Origin: Aureitalea sp. L0-47
GTDB taxonomy: Bacteria > Bacteroidota > Bacteroidia > Flavobacteriales > Flavobacteriaceae
Assembly: GCF_026126405.1 (NCBI RefSeq)
Contig: NZ_JAFMTQ010000002.1
Span: 124,001 to 188,000 of the forward strand
DNA: 64,000 nucleotides
Direction of reading: 5' to 3'
The translations under genes and the position numbers were made by a program. A model generated the notes under the pieces. That model was given only the letters and a program-made list of their open reading frames with translations, did not search any database and was not told the DNA's origin. Positions 54,088-62,658 of the stretch are shown here, one piece after another (the stretch's first letter is position 1; every line of letters begins with the position of its first letter).

Positions 54088-54773
54088 AAAGGTTAGTAAC
54101 TGTAATATACATACTGCTTGCTTGCTTCGGTTGTTTTGCCCAGGATCCTCAAATAGTCGATGACTGGTATTTGGTTTTTACACAAGGTGACCTAGGTGAT
54201 CCTTATTATGTTAGTGAAGTCCAACCTCCTATTTCACCGTATATTATTATTAATCAGGATTTGACTTTTGAAGGATATGGTGCATGTAATTCGTTCGAAG
54301 GAAATTTTATACATGATACGGTGAATGACTATTTGATCCTTGAGACCTTCACTCGCACTAACAATCAATGCGACTTTCCGTCTCATTCAGATTTCGAAAA
54401 CAACTACTTTGGATATTTCCTGCCTGGTGAACCCTATGTCTACTATATTACCATAAGCGGAGATCTTTATATGGCTCTCACATCTGTGGGAGGATTTGAA
54501 ATATTATATGCCCCGGAGCCAATTCTTTCGCGTGCAGATTTCTCTAAACCTGAGATTTCCTTATACCCTAATCCGGCAAGTGAGGTATTGAATCTTTCCA
54601 TTGAAAGTCATTCTATCGAATCGATTAACATCATTTCTCTTAGCGGACAAATCTTATTATCTGAAACTGGGCCTTTCACATCTATCAACGTCTCCACCTT
54701 TTCCGCAGGGATCTACTTCCTGGAAATTAGCACCCAAAATGGCAGGGTAGTGAAGAAATTCGTTAAAAACTAA
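54084..54773 (+). CDS. T9SS-exported META-like protein (second of a pair)
   Basis: This 229-residue protein has a signal peptide (residues 1-19, CFAQ), a META/HslJ-like body (DDWYLVFTQGDL, IIINQDLTFEGYGACNSFEGNF) and a type A sorting tail (ISLYPNPASEVLNLSIES, NIISLSGQI, STFSAGIYFLEIS, VVKKFVKN). It starts with ATG inside the stop of the previous gene (ATGA overlap), so the two are translationally coupled. META domains occur in heat-shock and secreted proteins of unclear function. The shared tail with the upstream protein is almost identical in the last 25 residues, which suggests tandem duplication. Confidence 0.88.
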   Translation: MKRLVTVIYILLACFGCFAQDPQIVDDWYLVFTQGDLGDPYYVSEVQPPISPYIIINQDLTFEGYGACNSFEGNFIHDTVNDYLILETFTRTNNQCDFPSHSDFENNYFGYFLPGEPYVYYITISGDLYMALTSVGGFEILYAPEPILSRADFSKPEISLYPNPASEVLNLSIESHSIESINIISLSGQILLSETGPFTSINVSTFSAGIYFLEISTQNGRVVKKFVKN

Positions 54774-56186
54774 CTACTTTTTCGTACTCGGACAAACCTC
54801 AGCGGTTACTGGTATCCCGGCTTCTTTAATCGCCTTGAACCCACCGGCCACATCGATGAGGTTGTGGATGCCTCGGCTTTTCAAGATAGAGGCCGCGATC
54901 ACCGAACGGTACCCTCCTGCGCAATGCACATAAAAGGTCTCTTCTGAAGGAAATTCAGCCAGGTGTTCATTGAGGAAATCCAAGGGTGTTAAATGTGCAT
55001 TTTCAATATGACTGGAATTGTACTCCCCCGGTTTTCGGACATCGAAAACAGGAACTTCTCCTTTTTCCAATTCGTTTTTGAAGCTTTCAGCAGGAATTGA
55101 AGAGAGCGTATCATATTCTTTGCCCGATTTTTTCCAGGCTTCGAAACTACCCTTCAAATACCCAATTGTATTGTCGAATCCAACGCGTGAAAGTCGGATT
55201 ATGGTTTCTTTTTCTCTCCCTTCCGGAGTAATTAATAGAATGGGTTGCTTCACATCTCCGATCAGCGCACCTACCCAGGGTGCAAATCCGCCGTCCAGCC
55301 CAATAAATACAGACCGGGGAACATGCCCTTTTACAAAATCTCGCTGGTGACGTACATCCAGCACCAAGGCACCAGCTTCGTTTGCCGCTACTTCAAACGC
55401 GTCCGGGGACATAGCGATCGACCCCCTCTGGATCACCTCATCAATATCATCATAGCCTTCTTTATTCATCTTAACGTTCAATGGAAAGTATTGAGGTGGA
55501 GGTAACAGGCCTTCGGTGACCTCCTGAATGAATTCCTCACGCGTCATATCGGCGCGTAGAGCGTAGTTGGTTTTTTTCTGGTCGCCAAGTGTGCCAACGG
55601 TTTCCTTACTTAAGTTCTTTCCGCAGGCAGAACCGGCACCGTGGGCCGGGTAGACGATAACCTCATCTCCTAAGGGCATAATCTTGCTTCGAAGACTATC
55701 GAAAAGTATTCCCGCCAGTTGTTCCTGTGTCATATCGGCTGCTTTTTGAGCCAGGTCCGGACGTCCCACATCTCCCAAAAACAAGGTGTCTCCGCTGAAG
55801 ATGGCGTGATCCTTCCCTTCGGTATTTTTCAGCAGGTAAGTGGTGCTCTCCATAGTGTGCCCCGGTGTGTGAAGTGCCGTAATGGTAATATCACCCAGTT
55901 TGAATTCCTGTCCGTCCTCAGCAATGATGGCATCGAAGGATGGATTGGCATTCGGACCATAAATTATCGGTGCACCTGTCTCTTTTGAAAGCGTTACATG
56001 TCCGCTTACAAAATCGGCATGGAAATGTGTTTCGAAAATATACTTGATCGTTGCATTATCCTCCAGTGCTCGTTCTATATAGGGTGTTATCTCTCGAAGT
56101 GGATCGATGATCGCTACTTCCCCATCGCTTTCAATATAATATGCCCCTTGTGCCAGGCATCCGGTGTATATCTGTTCAATTTTCAT
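54774..56186 (-). CDS. Persulfide dioxygenase-rhodanese fusion (CstB-like)
   Basis: The 470-residue protein begins with a metallo-beta-lactamase fold (about 1-245) of the ETHE1 type, with metal motif THFHADFVSGH (His54, His56, Asp58, His62) and later GHTMEST and FSGDTLFLGDVGR. A rhodanese-like domain (about 255-360) follows that lacks the active cysteine, reading LLITPEGREKE in that place. A second rhodanese domain (about 365-465) has the active loop HCAGGYR with Cys422. This order (dioxygenase, pseudo-rhodanese, rhodanese) matches CstB of Staphylococcus, which oxidises persulfides to sulfite or thiosulfate. It stands alone, with no CsoR-like regulator. Confidence 0.9.
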   Translation of the reverse strand: MKIEQIYTGCLAQGAYYIESDGEVAIIDPLREITPYIERALEDNATIKYIFETHFHADFVSGHVTLSKETGAPIIYGPNANPSFDAIIAEDGQEFKLGDITITALHTPGHTMESTTYLLKNTEGKDHAIFSGDTLFLGDVGRPDLAQKAADMTQEQLAGILFDSLRSKIMPLGDEVIVYPAHGAGSACGKNLSKETVGTLGDQKKTNYALRADMTREEFIQEVTEGLLPPPQYFPLNVKMNKEGYDDIDEVIQRGSIAMSPDAFEVAANEAGALVLDVRHQRDFVKGHVPRSVFIGLDGGFAPWVGALIGDVKQPILLITPEGREKETIIRLSRVGFDNTIGYLKGSFEAWKKSGKEYDTLSSIPAESFKNELEKGEVPVFDVRKPGEYNSSHIENAHLTPLDFLNEHLAEFPSEETFYVHCAGGYRSVIAASILKSRGIHNLIDVAGGFKAIKEAGIPVTAEVCPSTKK

Positions 56187-56402
56187 GACTTACTTCTGAA
56201 TAGGATTGCAAAAATAAGGATTTCAACAGGGATGTTAGTAACCTGGGTTACAAAGATTAGGAAAAGTGCCTACCGGCACCGGTGAGTTTCGGGCACTGAG
56301 GACAGAATTAGCTATTATTTAACACAACAATTCAAGGTTCATGCCTCATAATAACTCTATTTTTGTTTACTTATTTTGAATTTTCATTATACGTTTTAAA
56401 CA

Positions 56403-58751
56403 GTGAGAATAAACTCATTCATTATCTTATTGTTCTGTATAAGTACGGCTTATACCCAAACTACGGGTGATATATACGGAACTGTTGTCGATGAAAAGAA
56501 CATCCCGGTTTCGGGCGCTTCAGTGTTCCTGGAAAATACGGAAACAGGTGTGCAAACAGATTTTGATGGCAACTATAGGATCACCGAAATAGTTCCCGGA
56601 TCCTATAACCTGGTGGTAAGTTATCTCGGTTTTGAAACACAAACCCGTTACAATATAATCGTTAAATCCAAGGGGAACCCCGCCTATAACTTCACGTTGA
56701 AAGAAGCAGCAGAGGCGTTGGAGGAAGTAGTGATTAGCAATAAGGACAAAATCAGCAGGCCGAGGGAAACTCCTTTGTCTACTCAGACCTTGTCGGCCGT
56801 CGAGATTGCCACCTATCCCGGAAGTAATAACGATGTAGTGCAGGTAGCGCAAACTCTTCCCGGAGTATCACCTTCTATTGGCGGGTTCAGGAACGATTTA
56901 ATTATCAGAGGAGGAGCACCCAATGAAACAGTGTATTACCTGGACGGGATGGAAGTTCCTAACATAAACCATTTCAGCACACAGGGTAGTGCCGGGGGTC
57001 CGGTAGGGCTGGTAAATGTTTCCTTTATCAGTGAAGTGACTTTGTCAACTTCTGCGTTTGGTGCGGAATATGACAATCCGTTGTCCGGGGTTTTACAATT
57101 CAAACAAAGAAACGGTAATAATCGGGATTTTACGGGTAATTTCAGGGTAAGTGCCAGTGAAGCCGCTCTTACAGTAGAAGGTCCATTATTCAAGAAGGGA
57201 AATGAAACTTCTAACACTACATTTCTGGCATCGGTCAGGCGAAGTTACCTTCAATTCCTATTCGAGGCAATCGGTTTACCATTCAGACCTAATTACTGGG
57301 ATTATCAGTATAAGTTCAACCATAAAATAGACAGTTACAATTCCATTAGTTTGATTGGTCTTGGGTCGATAGATGACTTTTCAGTGGAAGCGCCCGCAGA
57401 CTTCGATTCGGAACAGCAGGCACAACTGGAGCAGGCTCCTTTTATAAATCAGCGTACCAACGCCATAGGAGTTACCTGGCAGAACCGCTTCAAAGATGGC
57501 TCGGGATTTATGAAAACTACATTGAGTAATAACACGCTAAACAACGAGTTCACACGCTTCACAGATCCGGAGAATGAAACAGGTGTGATCTTTAACAATG
57601 ATGCCGTAGAAAGTGAGACCAAACTTCGGTATGAAATCACCAAGTTCTATGGTGATTGGAAGGTAAAAGGCGGGTTCAATTCTCAATATTCGGTCTACGA
57701 GAACAATACCTCCGACCTCTTGAACGATGCATTTTTTACTACTGAAATTGATTTCGTAAAATACGGACTGTTCGCAAATGCCACACGTTCTTTTCTAAAC
57801 AATAAACTGGATGTCTCCTTCGGATTTCGAATGGATGACGATTCCTTTACTAGTAAGGATAATTTGTTGTCAACTTTTTCACCGCGAGCTTCCCTTTCTT
57901 ATGAGTTCAGGGAAAATTGGAAGTTCAATGCTTCGGTTGGCCGATATTTTAAGCTTCCCCCTTACACCATTTTAGGCTTCAGAAATAACGAAGGCCAATT
58001 AGTAAACCAGGATATCAGCTACACTCGCAGTGACCATTATGTAGTTGGATTACAGCATTATTTCAGTCCGTCATCCAGCATTTCCCTGGAAGGATTCTAC
58101 AAGCAATACGACAACTATCCTGTTTCCGTTCGCGATGGTGTTTCATTGGCCAATAAAGGTGGTGGTTTCGAGATTTTGGGGAGTGAACCCATTGAATCCG
58201 CCGGCCGAGGTCGGACCTATGGCGCCGAACTTCAATTTCAGCAGAAACTGACAAATAATTTTTACGGCATATTCGCCTACACTTGGTTTTACAGTGAGTT
58301 TACAGGTTTCGACAGGGACGTATATCTGCCTTCTGTTTGGGACAGTCGACATTTAGTATCATTTACGGGCGGGTACAAAATAAAAAGGAACTGGGAAGTA
58401 AGTGCCCGGTATCGATTTGCTGGTGAAACTCCTTTTGTGCCAACCGATCTGGAAGCCACTTTGGAAAACTATCCGGAGGTCATCCTGGATTATAGCAGAC
58501 TAGGAGAAGAAAACCTGGCAATTTTTAGTCAGCTGGATATTCGCATAGATAAAAAATGGAATTTCAACAAGTTCTCTTTCAACCTGTTTATCGAAGCTCA
58601 AAACGTCTTGTCGCAGGATAATCCCCAGCCGCCGGAATTCGGTTTGGCAAGAAATGCCAGCGGCCAAATACTTCAACCCAGGAGCCTTGTTGAGATAGAG
58701 CAGGAAGGTGGCCAGATCATCCCCAGCCTCGGAATTGTAGTGGATTTTTAG
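56403..58751 (+). CDS. TonB-dependent receptor without a SusD partner
   Basis: This 782-residue outer-membrane receptor starts with GTG at 56403 and a signal peptide (ISTAYTQ). A carboxypeptidase-like domain (about 22-100, GTVVDEKNIPVSGASVFL) is followed by the plug (about 120-230, with LPGVSPSIGGFRNDLIIRGGAPNETVYYLDGMEVP) described here by its IIRGG and YYLDG motifs, and a barrel with C-terminal GIVVDF. There is no SusD-like or enzyme gene beside it, so the ligand is unknown. It has TATTTTTG-like promoter elements about 40 bp upstream. The gene is followed by repeats and tRNA-Leu. Confidence 0.92.
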   Translation: MRINSFIILLFCISTAYTQTTGDIYGTVVDEKNIPVSGASVFLENTETGVQTDFDGNYRITEIVPGSYNLVVSYLGFETQTRYNIIVKSKGNPAYNFTLKEAAEALEEVVISNKDKISRPRETPLSTQTLSAVEIATYPGSNNDVVQVAQTLPGVSPSIGGFRNDLIIRGGAPNETVYYLDGMEVPNINHFSTQGSAGGPVGLVNVSFISEVTLSTSAFGAEYDNPLSGVLQFKQRNGNNRDFTGNFRVSASEAALTVEGPLFKKGNETSNTTFLASVRRSYLQFLFEAIGLPFRPNYWDYQYKFNHKIDSYNSISLIGLGSIDDFSVEAPADFDSEQQAQLEQAPFINQRTNAIGVTWQNRFKDGSGFMKTTLSNNTLNNEFTRFTDPENETGVIFNNDAVESETKLRYEITKFYGDWKVKGGFNSQYSVYENNTSDLLNDAFFTTEIDFVKYGLFANATRSFLNNKLDVSFGFRMDDDSFTSKDNLLSTFSPRASLSYEFRENWKFNASVGRYFKLPPYTILGFRNNEGQLVNQDISYTRSDHYVVGLQHYFSPSSSISLEGFYKQYDNYPVSVRDGVSLANKGGGFEILGSEPIESAGRGRTYGAELQFQQKLTNNFYGIFAYTWFYSEFTGFDRDVYLPSVWDSRHLVSFTGGYKIKRNWEVSARYRFAGETPFVPTDLEATLENYPEVILDYSRLGEENLAIFSQLDIRIDKKWNFNKFSFNLFIEAQNVLSQDNPQPPEFGLARNASGQILQPRSLVEIEQEGGQIIPSLGIVVDF

Positions 58752-58795
58752 TTGTCGATCTAAGGCTGCTGGACAGTTAGCGTGGCTTGAATTGG

Positions 58796-58838
58796 AATCT
58801 GAATCAAGCCCGCCATGACCTTCGGGCAGGTTCAGATT
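58796..58838. repeat. Two-part hairpin downstream of the TonB receptor
   Basis: Outer stem AATCTGAA (58796-58803) pairs with TTCAGATT (58831-58838); inner stem GCCCG (58808-58812) pairs with CGGGC (58823-58827). There is no T run, so it is not a standard intrinsic terminator. Confidence 0.6.
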
Positions 58839-58912
58839 GACAAATCGTATAACTTTACGCACGCTTCAATAAACAATAACAATAAAAGAATAATCAATAA
58901 TCGAAGCGGGAT

Positions 58913-59039
58913 TCATCAGCAAAGCTGATGTTCCCTTCAAGCTACGTTTGAAAACCAAAAAACAAAGTCTTCACTTCACTCAAAAAAGAAAGCGAGCTTT
59001 CTTTTTTGAAGCTCGCTCAACTTTTCTCGTTTTTTGGTT
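58913..59039. repeat. Set of nested inverted repeats next to tRNA-Leu
   Basis: CATCAGC/GCTGATG lies at 58913-58930 as a local hairpin. AACCAAAAAAC (58953-58963) pairs with GTTTTTTGGTT (59029-59039). Inside this, AAAAAAGAAAGC (58982-58993) pairs with GCTTTCTTTTTT (58996-59007). The inner stem lies 38 bp beyond the tRNA-Leu 3' end on the minus strand and could end its transcript. Confidence 0.8.
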
Positions 59040-59044
59040 TGTTG

Positions 59045-59128
59045 TACCTCGGGCGGGAATCGAACCCGCACGGCCGTGAAGCCATTGGATTTTGAATCCA
59101 ACGTGTCTACCAATTCCACCACCGAGGC
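59045..59128 (-). tRNA. tRNA-Leu (anticodon CAA)
   Basis: The reverse complement is a class II tRNA. The acceptor stem is GCCTCGG paired with CCGAGGT (one G-U at the end) and the discriminator is A. The D arm contains GGTGGAATTGGTAGACACG, and the anticodon loop TTCAAAA gives CAA. The variable arm is TGGCTTCACGGCCGT and the T arm contains GGGTTCGATTCC. The 3' CCA is not encoded. It reads leucine UUG codons. Confidence 0.97.
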
Positions 59129-59213
59129 TTAAGGGGACGGCAAAAATAAACAATTAAATCAAAATTGTTAGTAATTCGCACTTTCATTTTTACGAATTCC
59201 ATAACGATAATTT

Positions 59214-59221
59214 TACATTTG
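59214..59221 (+). promoter_or_regulatory. -7 element of prs
   Basis: TACATTTG matches TAnnTTTG and stands 23 bp before the prs ATG. Confidence 0.65.
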
Positions 59222-59244
59222 CAACAAACCAACAATTCGTCACA

Positions 59245-60186
59245 ATGTCCATACCTATTCCTGAAGCTAAAATCTTCCCGTGCAAACAAAGCAAGGAATT
59301 AGCACAAAACATAGCCAACGCCTTTGGGTCACCTCTGGGAAATGTAATTACCTCCACTTACAGTGATGGTGAATTCCAGCCTTCGTTCGAGGAATCTGTG
59401 CGCGGTAGCCGGGTATTTATAATTGGTTCTACCTTCCCGAATAGCGACCACCTTATGGAGATGTTACTCATGTTGGACGCCGCCAAACGTGCTTCAGCAA
59501 GACACATTACTGCTGTACTTCCCTATTTCGGATGGGCACGCCAGGACAGGAAAGACAAACCGCGCGTGCCGATTGCCGCCAAATTGGTTGCCAAGATGCT
59601 GGAAACAGCCGGAGCTACCAGGATCATCACTATGGATCTGCACGCAGATCAGATCCAGGGGTTTTTCGAAAAACCTGTAGACCACCTTTTTGCATCTACT
59701 ATTTTCCTGCCCTATTTAAAAGATCTAAACTTACCCAACTTAACAATTGCCTCCCCGGATATGGGTGGTTCCAAAAGAGCCTACGCGTACTCCAAGGCAA
59801 TGGAAAGTGATGTGGTGATCTGTTACAAACAAAGGGCTAAGGCAAATGTTATCTCCCATATGGAACTTATTGGGGATGTAAGCGGAAAGAATGTCGTACT
59901 TGTGGACGATATGGTAGATACCGCAGGAACACTTACCAAAGCGGCCGATCTTATGATTGAAAGAGGTGCCGTGAGCGTGAGAGCGATTTGCACCCACCCA
60001 ATACTTTCCGGTAACGCATACGAGCGACTCGAGAACTCCCAATTGGAAGAGCTTATCGTTACAGATTCCATTCCGTTAAGACAGGAAAGCAACAAGATCA
60101 GGGTACTAACTTGTGCCAACCTGTTTGCCGATGTAATGACAAGGGTGAACGAGAACAAATCCATCGCTTCTAAATTCCTGATGTAG
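59245..60186 (+). CDS. prs: Ribose-phosphate pyrophosphokinase
   Basis: This 313-residue enzyme makes phosphoribosyl pyrophosphate from ribose 5-phosphate and ATP, for nucleotide, histidine and tryptophan synthesis. The ATP-loop histidine lies in DLHADQIQGFF, and the PRPP-binding motif VVLVDDMVDTAGTLT is complete. The basic flexible-loop region is DRKDKPRVPI. Length is typical of class I PRPP synthases. The gene has its own promoter and is followed by rplY after a 167-bp gap with its own promoter. Confidence 0.98.
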   Translation: MSIPIPEAKIFPCKQSKELAQNIANAFGSPLGNVITSTYSDGEFQPSFEESVRGSRVFIIGSTFPNSDHLMEMLLMLDAAKRASARHITAVLPYFGWARQDRKDKPRVPIAAKLVAKMLETAGATRIITMDLHADQIQGFFEKPVDHLFASTIFLPYLKDLNLPNLTIASPDMGGSKRAYAYSKAMESDVVICYKQRAKANVISHMELIGDVSGKNVVLVDDMVDTAGTLTKAADLMIERGAVSVRAICTHPILSGNAYERLENSQLEELIVTDSIPLRQESNKIRVLTCANLFADVMTRVNENKSIASKFLM

Positions 60187-60305
60187 GAAGCTTACAACTT
60201 TGGTGAAGAACGCAAAGGTATTGAGGTATTTCCTGGTATCATGATTCGTGGTTCCTGACTCTTGAATCTTTAAGCCATTTCTTTCAGTCTTTTACAAAAA
60301 AACGC

Positions 60306-60313
60306 TACATTTG
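60306..60313 (+). promoter_or_regulatory. -7 element of rplY
   Basis: TACATTTG matches TAnnTTTG, 40 bp before the rplY ATG at 60354. Confidence 0.65.
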
Positions 60314-60353
60314 CAGCCGCTTTATCACAAAGCGATTAATTAATATTTATATA

Positions 60354-61013
60354 ATGAAATCAATTACAATCAACGGATCTAAAAGAGAAAGCGTGGGCAA
60401 GTCGGCAACGAAAGCCTTACGTAATGCTGGAGAGGTTCCTTGCGTAGTATACGGAGGGGATGAGCCAATTCACTTTTCAGCAGAAGAACTGGCATTTAAA
60501 AACCTTGTGTATACACCAGATGTACACATGGTTGTAATTGCCTTAGAAGATGGTACCAAAGTGAACGCTATTCTTCAAGACATTCAGTTTCACCCTGTAA
60601 CAGACAGAATCCTGCACATGGACTTCTATCAGACTTTCGACGACAAAGAAGTGATGTTGGAAATTCCTGTTAGAGTTACCGGTAACTCCAAAGGTGTTCG
60701 AAATGGAGGTGTACTTCGTATCGTAACACGTAAATTGAGAATCAAAGCGATTCCTGCAAATTTACCAGACTTTATTGAGGTAGATATTACTGAAATGAAG
60801 ATCGGGCACAAGATGTATGTGTCTGCTATTGAAACAGAAGACTTCAAGATACTTCACCCAGACAATACAGTAATATGTCAGGTGAGAACTTCTAGAACTG
60901 CTATCGTTGATGAGATCGACGATGAGGAAGAAGAAGGTGAAGAAGGAGCTGAAGGAGCTGAAGGTGAAGAAGGAGCAGAAGCTCCAGCTGCCGAAGCACC
61001 AGCTGAAGAATAG
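60354..61013 (+). CDS. rplY: Ribosomal protein bL25 (CTC form)
   Basis: This 219-residue protein is the long CTC form of ribosomal protein L25, which binds 5S rRNA. The L25 domain spans about 1-95 ([21 protein letters not shown], described by its start) and the CTC C-terminal beta domain about 100-185 ([18 protein letters not shown] and [13 protein letters not shown]). The last 35 residues are an acidic Glu/Ala/Gly tail made of [12 protein letters not shown]-like repeats, typical of Bacteroidetes. A terminator follows, and pth begins 78 bp after the stop; prs-rplY-pth order is common in bacteria. Confidence 0.96.
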   Translation: MKSITINGSKRESVGKSATKALRNAGEVPCVVYGGDEPIHFSAEELAFKNLVYTPDVHMVVIALEDGTKVNAILQDIQFHPVTDRILHMDFYQTFDDKEVMLEIPVRVTGNSKGVRNGGVLRIVTRKLRIKAIPANLPDFIEVDITEMKIGHKMYVSAIETEDFKILHPDNTVICQVRTSRTAIVDEIDDEEEEGEEGAEGAEGEEGAEAPAAEAPAEE

Positions 61014-61036
61014 AACCTTCACGTTAATATATTCTG

Positions 61037-61067
61037 AAGCATCCGTATTTCACGGATGCTTTTTTTA
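61037..61067 (+). terminator. Intrinsic terminator after rplY
   Basis: AAGCATCCGT pairs with ACGGATGCTT around ATTTC, followed by seven T. Readthrough could still reach pth. Confidence 0.93.
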
Positions 61068-61091
61068 TTTTTACTTCAGAAATAAAACAGA

Positions 61092-61724
61092 ATGCTCGCG
61101 TTCTTCAGAAAATTATTCGGATTAGAATCCAAACCACTTCTCACTGAAAGTGACCCTATGAAAAAGTTTCTCATCGCCGGCCTTGGAAATATCGGACCTA
61201 AATATCACAACACAAGGCACAATGTAGGCTTCCAGATTTTAGATGCCCTGGCTGAAGAGGAATCTCTAACCTGGGAAACCGCAAGATTGGGTTACGTTAC
61301 CACCTACAAGAAAAAGGGTCGATCCTTCCTCCTACTCAAACCAAGTACCTTTATGAACCTCAGCGGAAAAGCAATAAAATACTGGCTGGAGAAAGAGAAA
61401 ATTCCTTTGGAGAATTTACTTGTGGTTACAGACGACCTCAATTTACCCTTCGGAACACTTAGGATTAAGACCAAGGGTAGTGATGGCGGACACAACGGCC
61501 TTGCCGACATTCAGAATGTATTGCAAACCACTAAATACAATCGCTTCCGTTTTGGGATCAGTGATGATTTTTCGAAAGGAAGACAAGTAGATTATGTACT
61601 TGGTGAATGGACCCAAGAAGAAGCCGATAAATTACCTGAACGTTTCAAAAAAGGAAAAGAGATCATCGAAAGCTTCGGACTCGCCGGCGTGAATATAACC
61701 ATGAACACCTTTAACGGTAAATAG
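61092..61724 (+). CDS. pth: Peptidyl-tRNA hydrolase
   Basis: This enzyme frees peptides from stalled peptidyl-tRNA. The catalytic histidine is in NTRHNVGF, and the other family residues are in GLGNIGPKY, KPSTFMNLSG and TDDLNLPFG with KTKGSDGGHNGL. The ATG at 61092 gives 210 residues with a 22-residue basic, hydrophobic extension (LAFFRKLFGLE) before the usual MKKFLIAGLGN. The ATG at 61158 would give the standard length. I keep the longer form because flavobacterial homologues often carry a similar extension. ribF starts one base after the stop. Confidence 0.96.
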   Translation: MLAFFRKLFGLESKPLLTESDPMKKFLIAGLGNIGPKYHNTRHNVGFQILDALAEEESLTWETARLGYVTTYKKKGRSFLLLKPSTFMNLSGKAIKYWLEKEKIPLENLLVVTDDLNLPFGTLRIKTKGSDGGHNGLADIQNVLQTTKYNRFRFGISDDFSKGRQVDYVLGEWTQEEADKLPERFKKGKEIIESFGLAGVNITMNTFNGK

Positions 61725-61725
61725 G

Positions 61726-62658
61726 ATGAAAGAGCACACCTCCATTACATCATACCCGGCAGATCAACCTTGCGTAGTTACCATAGGCACCTTTGATGGG
61801 GTTCACGTAGGACATAAAGCGATTCTTGAACGCCTGGTCAATTCTGCTAAGAAAGAAGGCATTCAATCCGTGCTCCTTACTTTCTTTCCGCATCCTAGGA
61901 TGGTCCTTCAGAAAGAAAGCAACATCAAACTGCTCAATACTATTTCAGAAAAAAAAGAACTACTGGAACAAATTGGTTTGGACCACCTCATCGTTCATCC
62001 TTTCACCAAGGAATTTTCCAGGCTCTCAGCGGTTGAATTTGTTCGCGACATCCTTGTAGGAGCTGTTAACGCAAAAAAAGTAGTGATCGGTTACGATCAC
62101 CGTTTCGGACGAAACCGAACAGCCAGTATTGGGGATCTAAGAGAGTTCGGACAAGTATATAATTTCGATGTGGTTGAGATCTCCGCTCAGGAGATCAGCG
62201 AAGTGACTGTTAGTTCAACAAAGATCCGAAAAGCCCTGGAGGAAGGCGACGTAGCAACGGCTAACAAATTCCTTGGATATCCGTATATGCTTTCGGGAGT
62301 TGTGGTGCCCGGCAAGCAGATAGGGCGAACCCTGGCCTATCCCACGGCCAACCTGAAAGTAAAAGAGAAATACAAACTTATACCGGCCAATGGAGTGTAT
62401 ATTGTTTTTTCTGAAATAAGCGGAAAAGTGGTTTACGGCATCACCAGTATAGGTACCAACCCAACAGTGGGCGGTGAAACTCGTACCATAGAAACCTATT
62501 TTCTGGATTTTGAAGGAGATCTCTACGACCACAACCTGCGCGTTGAATTTATCGCAAAAATCCGAGATGAGGCAACCTTCGAGAATGTAAACGAACTTCA
62601 GGCGGCAATTCAGAAAGATGAAGAATTCGCTCGCAAGTATTTGAAAGATCTTGGATAA
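61726..62658 (+). CDS. ribF: Bifunctional riboflavin kinase/FAD synthetase
   Basis: This 310-residue protein makes FMN and then FAD. The FAD synthetase domain (about 1-180) has the nucleotidyltransferase motif GTFDGVHVGHKAIL and the later VSSTKIRKALEEGDV. The riboflavin kinase domain (about 185-308) has VVPGKQIGRTLAYPTANL with the conserved PTAN. The gene starts 1 bp after the pth stop and overlaps the next gene's TTG start by 8 bp. There is no FMN riboswitch upstream, and none is expected because the gene is inside an operon. Confidence 0.97.
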   Translation: MKEHTSITSYPADQPCVVTIGTFDGVHVGHKAILERLVNSAKKEGIQSVLLTFFPHPRMVLQKESNIKLLNTISEKKELLEQIGLDHLIVHPFTKEFSRLSAVEFVRDILVGAVNAKKVVIGYDHRFGRNRTASIGDLREFGQVYNFDVVEISAQEISEVTVSSTKIRKALEEGDVATANKFLGYPYMLSGVVVPGKQIGRTLAYPTANLKVKEKYKLIPANGVYIVFSEISGKVVYGITSIGTNPTVGGETRTIETYFLDFEGDLYDHNLRVEFIAKIRDEATFENVNELQAAIQKDEEFARKYLKDLG

